Both the position numbers and the translations under genes were made by a program. Under the pieces are notes generated by a model, which ran no database searches, was not told where the DNA came from, and was given only the letters and a program-made list of their open reading frames with translations. A DNA stretch of 64,000 bases from Coralloluteibacterium stylophorae (GTDB lineage: Bacteria > Pseudomonadota > Gammaproteobacteria > Xanthomonadales > Xanthomonadaceae): contig NZ_JAGQFT020000010.1 in the NCBI RefSeq assembly GCF_018122625.2, forward strand, positions 62,001 through 126,000, in the 5' to 3' direction. Below, in pieces: positions 18,337-24,933 of this stretch (the stretch's first letter is position 1; every line of letters begins with the position of its first letter).

Positions 18337-19277
18337 GCCTCCTGCTGGCATCCCGGCGCCTGCGAGCCACCGCCGCCGCGCTGCTGCTGAGCGCGGCCAC
18401 GTCGACGTTCGCCCTGGACACCGCCACCATCGTCTCGTCGGCGCTGTCCCCCGACTGCCTCGAATATCGCGTGGTCGGAATCTGCTACTGGCTGTACTGC
18501 ACGCCATTCGGCTGCTCGGTTCGCACCTCCGTCAAGGTGCGCCACTACGTCCCCGATGCAGTGGTGTCGAGCTACTCGAACACCGGCGAAAACCCGTGGC
18601 TGGAAGTCAGGGCGATGAGCATGCCCAACCCGAGCGCCAAGGCTGGCGGTGACGGCACGACCAACCACGACAACGAGAACAACCTCGCCAAGTTCAAGAA
18701 CGCCGATGTCATCGGCCATCCGGCCGGGATGGTGTTCAGCCAGTTCGCCAGCGCCTCCGGCTACACCTGCGAAGGCGCGGGCACGGCCTTCATGCCGTAT
18801 CTGCTGAGCACGCTCGACACGATCGCCTGGCGCTACAACATCCCGGAAGCGCTCTACCCCGAAGCGCTCATCCCCGGCCGGCGCGAAATCGGTACGCGCA
18901 CCGGCCTGAACCTCTGGGGCAACGTGTATCCCCGCGGTGGCTTCCTGCACCAGACCGACGACCACAAGAGCGGCGCCGTGGTCGCGCAGCGCGCGGGCGA
19001 TATCGTGACGCGCCGCAACCAGATTCACGTGTACCAGCCACTGCTGGCCAACGCCCGCGACGGGTACTGGCCGGCCGGCGCGTTGATGGAGACCGACGCC
19101 TCGACGGGCAAGTGGCAGGAGCTGACGCCCACGCTCTCGAACAGTTGCGTGGTCTTCCCGCACAGCCGCACCCGCGTGCAGGCCCAGCAGGGCGACTACG
19201 CCTGGGCCTTGTGGCGGCCGTACTCCTGCTGCCGGCGCCGTGGCCAGGTCTTCCTCGGCAGCGTCGATTTCATGTGA
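18333..19277 (+). CDS. TIGR03756-family ICE protein (TraU-like)
   Basis: A 314-residue secreted protein, cysteine-rich (SPDCLEYRVVGICYWLYC near residue 39), with a signal peptide ending at FALD (about residue 28). The cysteine pattern and the C-terminal WRPYSCCRRRGQVFLG match TraU-like proteins, which need disulfide bonds; the DsbA-like gene upstream would supply them. It is coupled to the preceding gene by ATGA and followed by the TIGR03755 gene. Confidence 0.9.
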   Translation: MSLLLASRRLRATAAALLLSAATSTFALDTATIVSSALSPDCLEYRVVGICYWLYCTPFGCSVRTSVKVRHYVPDAVVSSYSNTGENPWLEVRAMSMPNPSAKAGGDGTTNHDNENNLAKFKNADVIGHPAGMVFSQFASASGYTCEGAGTAFMPYLLSTLDTIAWRYNIPEALYPEALIPGRREIGTRTGLNLWGNVYPRGGFLHQTDDHKSGAVVAQRAGDIVTRRNQIHVYQPLLANARDGYWPAGALMETDASTGKWQELTPTLSNSCVVFPHSRTRVQAQQGDYAWALWRPYSCCRRRGQVFLGSVDFM

Positions 19278-19287
19278 GGAACCCACG

Positions 19288-20694
19288 ATGAACGCCTCCC
19301 TCCCTGACTTTCTTCGCCGGGCGAAGTCGCCCCTGCGGGCCACGCTGCTCGTGCCGGCCATCACGCTGGTCGTCGGCGTCGCCTGGGCGCAGACCCGCAT
19401 CGACCCCAATGGCGTGAACGTCAGCGGCAGCGTGATCGGCGACGACGTGCTCTACAGCATCGGCGGCGGCCGGGCCGTGTCGATGGGTGGTGCCGGCAAC
19501 ATGCAGAGCATCGGCGTCGGCGTCGGCTGGAACAGCAACCTGATCTGCGGCGACATGAGCATCACCACGACGCTGCAGAACCAGCTCAACGGCATCACCA
19601 ACGGCTTCCAGACGATCATGAGCAACGTGATCCAGAACGCCACCAGCGCCGTGGCCTCGCTGCCGGCCCTGATCATCCAGCGCGCCGACCCGGGCCTGTA
19701 CAACCTGCTCACCAACGGCATCCTGCAGGCGCGCCTGGATTTCGACCGCTCGAAGATGACCTGCCGCGCCATCGCCAATCGCATGGCGGACATGGCCGGC
19801 GGCCAGGCCGGCTGGGACCAGCTCGCCGAAGGGATGGCGCTGCGGGATGCGGTCAGCAGCACCGATGCCGTCTCCGCCATCGAGCAGGCCGAGTCCAACA
19901 AAGGAAACAACGGCGTGCCATGGGTCGGCGGCGGCAACGCGGGCGGCTCCGGTCAGAGCTCGATCAAGGTGGTCGGCGACCTGACGCGCGCGGGCTACAA
20001 CCTGCTCAACGGGCGCAGCGCCACCGATACCTCGTCGATCGCGCGCAGCGCCTGCGGCAACCGCCTAACCTGCCAAACCTGGTCCTCGCCCCAGGCGGCC
20101 GCGGACTGGGCGACCCGCGTGTTGGGCGAACGCGAGCAGCGCACCTGCGAAAACTGCACGAAGACCCAGACCACGCCTGGCGTCGGGCTGACGCCAATGA
20201 TCCAGGAAGAGTACGAGACCAAGCTGCAGGCGCTGCAGGAACTGGTGACGGGCGCCCGGCCGACGACGCTGGCCAATCTCGACGCAGCCGGCAGCAGCTC
20301 GCTGCCGATCACCCGCGGCGTGATCGAGGCCCTGCGTGACGAACCCGACCAGGACATGCTGGGCCGGCGCCTCGCGTCCGAGGCGGCGCTGTCCAGCGTG
20401 CTGGAGAAGGCCCTGCTGCTGCAACGCACGTTGCTGACCGGCAAGAAGGAGCCGAACGTCGCCGCCAACGAGCTGGCCGTGCAGGCGGTCGACCAGGAGA
20501 ACAGCGCGCTGGAGCAGGAGATCAACAACCTCAAGACCGAGCTGGAGCTGCGCCGCACGCTGGCCGGCAACTCGGCCATGGCGATCATCCAGCGCCACAG
20601 CACCCGCGCTGCCGGCTCGCGCGGCGTCTTCGAGGGCGACACCACGCGCGACCGTCTGCGGGAAGTCCAGAAGCCGCGGAGCGGTACGCCATGA
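19288..20694 (+). CDS. TIGR03755-family ICE protein (TraH-like position)
   Basis: A 468-residue exported protein. The ATG at 19288 has a GAGGA ribosome site and gives a normal signal peptide (cleavage after GVAWA, about residue 34); the frame is open further upstream inside the TraU-like gene. It has two CxxC-like pairs (CRAI..., CENC) and a C-terminal coiled coil (about residues 385-435). It lies between TraU-like and TraG-like genes, the place of TraH in F-type systems. It overlaps the next gene by four bases. Confidence 0.9.
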   Translation: MNASLPDFLRRAKSPLRATLLVPAITLVVGVAWAQTRIDPNGVNVSGSVIGDDVLYSIGGGRAVSMGGAGNMQSIGVGVGWNSNLICGDMSITTTLQNQLNGITNGFQTIMSNVIQNATSAVASLPALIIQRADPGLYNLLTNGILQARLDFDRSKMTCRAIANRMADMAGGQAGWDQLAEGMALRDAVSSTDAVSAIEQAESNKGNNGVPWVGGGNAGGSGQSSIKVVGDLTRAGYNLLNGRSATDTSSIARSACGNRLTCQTWSSPQAAADWATRVLGEREQRTCENCTKTQTTPGVGLTPMIQEEYETKLQALQELVTGARPTTLANLDAAGSSSLPITRGVIEALRDEPDQDMLGRRLASEAALSSVLEKALLLQRTLLTGKKEPNVAANELAVQAVDQENSALEQEINNLKTELELRRTLAGNSAMAIIQRHSTRAAGSRGVFEGDTTRDRLREVQKPRSGTP

Positions 20695-21044
20695 GCCGGC
20701 TCGCCTGGCTGCGGCTGCCATGGCTGTTCAACCGCCGCGTCGGCGTGGCGCTGCTGTGGACCTTGCTGGTGGTCGCCGCCGCGGTGGCGGTGAACATCGC
20801 CGGCATCCACGTGGTCGGCGGCATCGAGGGCTGGCAGCACTGGCTGCAGGCGCACGCCGGCCACTTCTTCGTGTGGCGTCTGTGCCTCTACGGAGCGACG
20901 GCCTACGGCTGGTGGTGGATGCGTCGGCGCCTGTTGCGGCGGGAGCCGTCCCGCGAGACGCATCAGCGCCTGCTGCGCACGGAGATCGCGGCCGTGATCG
21001 CCGTGGTCGCGCTGGAAGCCAGCCAACTGTTGCGGCACGGCTGA
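20691..21044 (+). CDS. Conserved ICE membrane protein of unknown function
   Basis: A 117-residue protein with three hydrophobic segments (about residues 15-40, 60-77 and 95-112) and basic ends. I do not recognise a named domain. It is translationally coupled to the TIGR03755 gene (ATGA) and precedes traG by 15 bases, so it is part of the transfer operon, and an inner-membrane role beside TraG is likely. Confidence 0.82.
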   Translation: MSRLAWLRLPWLFNRRVGVALLWTLLVVAAAVAVNIAGIHVVGGIEGWQHWLQAHAGHFFVWRLCLYGATAYGWWWMRRRLLRREPSRETHQRLLRTEIAAVIAVVALEASQLLRHG

Positions 21045-21059
21045 GACCGGGAGGCAGGC

Positions 21060-22583
21060 ATGACGCTCTACACCACGGACTACCTGGAGTATTACCTGAC
21101 CCTGGTGGCTTGGGTGGTCAACAACGGCATCTGGAGCATCCTCGTGGCCAGCGGCGTGTTCGCGCTGCCGTTCGTGGCCATCGTGATCCAGGAATGGCTC
21201 AAGGCCCGCAGCGAAGGTGCGGACGAAGGCAACAAGGGCGTGCTGTCGTCGATGCGCATCGAGAACCGGGTGTGGGTGGCGATCGTGGTCATCATGTTCG
21301 CCGGCATCCCGTTCATCCCGGTGGATCTCGCCACGATCAAGTTCGACACCACGCGCTCCGCGCAATGCCAGGTCAACGTCCCGCTGCCCAACGACACGGG
21401 CTGGTCCAACGTCTACACGGCGCTCAACGACCAGAGCGCGCTGGTGCCGGTGTGGTGGTTCTTCATGCACGCGCTGTCGAAAGCCGTGACGGGCTCCGCG
21501 GTGGCGGCGATTCCCTGCGGCACGGACCTGCGTCAGATTCGCATGGATGTGGATGCCACGCGCATCGACGATCCGGTGCTGGCACAGGAGGTCGCCGACT
21601 TCACGCACGACTGCTACGGGCCGTCGCGCGCCAAGCTGTTCATGAACCGGCCGACGCTCTCCGACCAGCAGATGAACGACGTCACCTGGATCGGGTCGAG
21701 TTACTTCCTCGACACGCCCGGCTTCTATGACACCTATCGCGCCAGGACCCCACGCACGGCTTGGCCCTACGACGCGACCCGCGATGCGGGGCTGGCACAG
21801 GTGGACAGCGGCGGCGGCTATCCGTCCTGCCGGCAGTGGTGGGCCGATGGCGGCCAGGGACTGCGCAGCCGGCTGCTGGCACAGGTCGACCCGGACCTGC
21901 TGACCCGCATCGGGCGCTGGGTGGGCTTCCTGTCGCAGAGCGAGGTCAATGACTCGGTGATCCGCGCCGTGGTCTCGCCGAGGCAGCAGAAGATGAACCA
22001 GGGCGCCGTCTACACCGACTACGGTGGCCAGATCGACAAGACGTTGCCGAACGTCGTCACGCGCGGAGCGAGCGACCTGGGGCTGACCGTCGGCTCGCTG
22101 GGCTTCTTTCCGGCGATGGACGTGGTGCGCCAGGCGCTGCCGATGGTGCTGACCATGCTCAAGATGGCACTCGTCATCTGCATCCCGCTGGTGCTGCTGA
22201 TCGGCACCTACGACCTGAAGACGGTGGTGACGGTGAGCTGCGTCCAGTTCGCGCTGTTCTTCGTGGACTTCTGGTTCCAGCTCGCGCGCTGGATCGACAG
22301 CACGATCCTGGACGCGCTCTACGGCTGGGGGTTTGGTGCGGACAGGCCGCACACGAACTTCGATCCGCTGATCGGCCTGAACAATGCGTTCGGTGACATG
22401 CTGCTGAACTTCGTCATGGCGATGATGTTCATCGTGCTGCCGGCTTTTTGGGTAGCTGCGCTCGCCTGGGTTGGTGTCCGCGTAGGCAACATTTCGCAGA
22501 TGCTCTCAGCAGCCACCGATGGCGCCAAGTCTGCGGGAGGCAAAGGCGCTGACCTTGCAATCAAAGCTGCGAAGGCAAAGTAG
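21060..22583 (+). CDS. TraG N-terminal-domain conjugal transfer protein
   Basis: A 507-residue polytopic inner-membrane protein. It starts LYTTDYLEYYLTLVAWVVNNGIW, the conserved opening of the TraG-N domain, with membrane segments near residues 12-45, 75-95, 355-410 and 440-475, and a large periplasmic loop between. In F, TraG works in pilus assembly and mating-pair stabilisation. It lacks the long C-terminal periplasmic part of F TraG, usual for ICE versions. It ends the plus-strand T4SS operon, convergent with DUF3742. Confidence 0.92.
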   Translation: MTLYTTDYLEYYLTLVAWVVNNGIWSILVASGVFALPFVAIVIQEWLKARSEGADEGNKGVLSSMRIENRVWVAIVVIMFAGIPFIPVDLATIKFDTTRSAQCQVNVPLPNDTGWSNVYTALNDQSALVPVWWFFMHALSKAVTGSAVAAIPCGTDLRQIRMDVDATRIDDPVLAQEVADFTHDCYGPSRAKLFMNRPTLSDQQMNDVTWIGSSYFLDTPGFYDTYRARTPRTAWPYDATRDAGLAQVDSGGGYPSCRQWWADGGQGLRSRLLAQVDPDLLTRIGRWVGFLSQSEVNDSVIRAVVSPRQQKMNQGAVYTDYGGQIDKTLPNVVTRGASDLGLTVGSLGFFPAMDVVRQALPMVLTMLKMALVICIPLVLLIGTYDLKTVVTVSCVQFALFFVDFWFQLARWIDSTILDALYGWGFGADRPHTNFDPLIGLNNAFGDMLLNFVMAMMFIVLPAFWVAALAWVGVRVGNISQMLSAATDGAKSAGGKGADLAIKAAKAK

Positions 22584-22602
22584 CGCCGAGAGTGGCGATT
22601 CG

Positions 22603-22968
22603 CTACTCGTCGTCCGCGCTGCCGCCGTCGATGCGCACCTCTCCCCGGTAGAGACCGTATCCGTCCAAGCCGTTTCGCCACTGAGGCTCGTCATCGTCAC
22701 TGCTTTCGTCGGCATCAGCGTTGCGTACCACCCAGGCAGCGATCGCCGCAAAGACCAGCAGCAAGCCCAGCCAGAACGCGGAATAGAGCAGCACACCGAG
22801 CACGGCGAGCTTCACGACCCACAGGATGGTCTTGGCCAACCCCGCCGGCAAACCTTGCGCCACCAGCCACCCGCACGCATTCCGATCCAGGCGCACAAAG
22901 CCGCTCCACAGCCGGGCCAGCATCCGGCCTGTGCGCTCCGCGAAAGTGGTATGTGTAGCGGGTTTCAT
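22603..22968 (-). CDS. DUF3742 family protein
   Basis: A 121-residue protein with one or two membrane segments (about residues 42-78) and an acidic C-terminus. The opening TFAERTGRMLARLWSGFVRLDR followed by GLPAGLAKTILWVVKLAVLGVLLY is the DUF3742 signature. The ATG at 22968 has a GAGG ribosome site; an upstream in-frame ATG (23016) is less likely. DUF3742 genes lie just after traG in this ICE class, on the opposite strand; function unknown. Confidence 0.88.
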   Translation of the reverse strand: MKPATHTTFAERTGRMLARLWSGFVRLDRNACGWLVAQGLPAGLAKTILWVVKLAVLGVLLYSAFWLGLLLVFAAIAAWVVRNADADESSDDDEPQWRNGLDGYGLYRGEVRIDGGSADDE

Positions 22969-23157
22969 GGTGGCTACCTCATGGTCCCATCGGTTCTCGC
23001 TCGACATCTGCTCCAAAGCGTCCTTGATTTAATCCTGCATGTTTTTTCAAACAATGCGTGAATTTCCAATCAACATCTAATCATGGCCATGCACGCGAGG
23101 ATCGGCAGTTAGACGCCATGGCCCAAGGCAGCGCCAAAGAAGATGTGTTCGGCAGTC

Positions 23158-24420
23158 TCAGGTATCCGGCCGCCTTTCAAAGAAAAAGCACTCCGGCAAG
23201 ATGGCCGGCGCAATGTATTCAATATCCTCTGTGGACACACCGCAGGCAAAGAAACTGTCTCGCCACTGTCGAACAACCACAACGATTCGATCAATCTCCT
23301 GACGTGCGTCCTCTACGGACAGGCCAAACCGTGAGGCCTGGGACAAGAGGTTATAGATGCTGGCAGTACGGCCGTAGCTGCCCACGGTCAACGCGAGATC
23401 ACGTCGTTCGAGGCTGACCACGGGTGCGGGCACCAAGTCGTAAGCAGGAGAGAGACGCCAGCCTTTCTGCCGACGCAGCAAGGCATGGTTGCGCGGATGA
23501 TCGTCATTGTTGGTCACGGCCGCGTTGAAGACCATCCTGCGGAACAGCTCGGCGCAATCCGCTTCGGGCTTGTCGGACCAGCGCCGCAAATTTTCTGCTA
23601 GCAGGGGGTAGGACCAGCGATCCCTGTCCAGATGGCTGTCACCACAGTCGAGCACGGTCAGGCCACTGACCAGGCCAAAACGCAGGTAGCCACCTTCGGC
23701 ATGCTGCCTGTCAAAACGCTTCAACATCAGTACATCACTGCTGCCAACGGGTTGCAGCCGCGCCTGGGCGACGTTCAGACCACACCGACTGGCCAGATCA
23801 AGCGTCGCAAACTCCACCCGCTGTAGATTGAAGCGGTCATCCTTGGCTGGAAACTTGCCGAGCCACAAGCAATGATCGTCTTCGATCGTCGCCTTGGGCC
23901 GCGCGCCGCCCATGCTGGTTCCGGGATCGAGTTGTTCGAGCAAATGCGCGGCCACGCGCTTGCCCTCTTCGATCGCCTGCGAAGCGGCAATCAATTCGTC
24001 CAGTTGATGCGTTCGGTTGTAGGTGCGCCTGGGTGCGGGTGGTTCGGCCTTCAAGCCAAAGCTCAGATACCCGGCCCCGTCCTGGGGGCCGTGAAGGAGA
24101 TAGTCGATCTCTTGAAGGTCGGCTGGGTCTCGCCCCAGTTTGTGCTCGATGACACGACGGCCCCATGCATCCGGGGCGGCATCTCGAACCGCACCAGGGA
24201 TGCCCTTGAGCTGCGTGAACTCGAAGACCTGCTTGGCCAATGGCAGCCGGAACGGATCGAACGCCACCGCGTCAGGTCTCGCGAGATAACGATCGCCATA
24301 GCGGAAGCGCCCGACCTGGGTTCCATCTGGCAAGGTTTGCACACGCAGCAACGCCGCCGGAACCGTCTCCAACGTACCAGGGAGTTGGATGTAAACATAA
24401 GCTTCGCGTTCAGAAGTCAT
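23158..24420 (-). CDS. hipA: HipA-family serine/threonine kinase toxin
   Basis: A 420-residue HipA-like kinase. The Ser/Gly-rich nucleotide loop is SMGGARPK (169-176), the ATP lysine is probably K189 (LGKF), the catalytic loop NNDDHPRNH spans 304-312 and the metal-binding YDL is at 327-329, all intact, so the kinase is probably active. By family knowledge such toxins phosphorylate tRNA synthetases or translation factors and cause growth arrest. The ATG at 24420 overlaps the hipB-like gene by 11 bases. It is the second gene of a two-gene minus-strand module, in the accessory region between DUF3742 and the relaxase. Confidence 0.92.
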   Translation of the reverse strand: MTSEREAYVYIQLPGTLETVPAALLRVQTLPDGTQVGRFRYGDRYLARPDAVAFDPFRLPLAKQVFEFTQLKGIPGAVRDAAPDAWGRRVIEHKLGRDPADLQEIDYLLHGPQDGAGYLSFGLKAEPPAPRRTYNRTHQLDELIAASQAIEEGKRVAAHLLEQLDPGTSMGGARPKATIEDDHCLWLGKFPAKDDRFNLQRVEFATLDLASRCGLNVAQARLQPVGSSDVLMLKRFDRQHAEGGYLRFGLVSGLTVLDCGDSHLDRDRWSYPLLAENLRRWSDKPEADCAELFRRMVFNAAVTNNDDHPRNHALLRRQKGWRLSPAYDLVPAPVVSLERRDLALTVGSYGRTASIYNLLSQASRFGLSVEDARQEIDRIVVVVRQWRDSFFACGVSTEDIEYIAPAILPECFFFERRPDT

Positions 24421-24742
24421 AGTCGTCGCTGGTCTTGCGTGGCTTGCCGGCACGTGTTGGGCGCCGTGCTGCTTCGAGGGCCTTGCCGTGCAGATCGGCG
24501 TCGGGATCGGCCACGCCGTTCAGCGTCCGATCCAACCCCAGGGCCCACAGGACGGTGAAGCACACCCCAACCGCGGTGCCCGGCTTGCCCAGCTCTAGCG
24601 CGGTCAGCGTGTTGCGGTTGATGCCGGCCTTGCTCGCCAGATCAGCCACGGACCAGCCGCGTCGGATGCGTGCGATCCGAACGCGCTGACCGAGCTGCGC
24701 CACCTGCTCGGCGACTTGCATCGGGATCTCGAACTTGCTCAT
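24410..24742 (-). CDS. hipB: HipB-like XRE antitoxin
   Basis: A 110-residue XRE-type DNA-binding protein: LGQRVRIARIRRGWSVADLASKAGINRNTLTALE is the helix-turn-helix region (residues 18-52). The C-terminal tail is basic then acidic (KPRKTSDDYDF), a likely toxin-binding and protease-sensitive tail. Start chosen at ATG 24742 (MSKFEIP); in-frame ATGs lie 4 and 8 codons upstream. It precedes and overlaps hipA, the usual antitoxin-toxin order, and would autoregulate through the repeats at 24745-24841. Confidence 0.88.
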   Translation of the reverse strand: MSKFEIPMQVAEQVAQLGQRVRIARIRRGWSVADLASKAGINRNTLTALELGKPGTAVGVCFTVLWALGLDRTLNGVADPDADLHGKALEAARRPTRAGKPRKTSDDYDF

Positions 24743-24744
24743 CG

Positions 24745-24841
24745 AACTAGGCATCTTCCGTTTCAATGCCCACGATACTAGGCTATCCTGTCATGAGCCG
24801 CAAGTGCGGGTGCTCATCAACTGTCACCCAAACTAGGCTAT
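24745..24841. repeat. Three ACTAGGC direct repeats in the hipBA promoter region
   Basis: Copies are ACTAGGCATC (24746-24755), ACTAGGCTAT (24777-24786) and ACTAGGCTAT (24832-24841). The first touches the hipB start codon region. Their placement upstream of and across the start suggests HipB operator half-sites and/or promoter elements; read on the minus strand the last copy gives TATAGCCTAGT, a plausible -10 region. Confidence 0.65.
24793..24817. promoter_or_regulatory. Nested inverted repeat between hipB and the TrlF-like gene
   Basis: ATGAGC (24793-24798) pairs with GCTCAT (24812-24817), and within it CGCA-AG-TGCG (24799-24808) is a second palindrome. It lies between two ACTAGGC copies in the divergent promoter region and may be an operator shared by the hipBA and TrlF-like genes. 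Confidence 0.5.
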
Positions 24842-24933
24842 AGACCACGTAATGCCTTATATTTTAGGCATGCAACCACTTCTGAGGCAGGGAAAGAGCA
24901 TCCGGCCTGCTTCCGAAAGCCATAAGGGACGCC

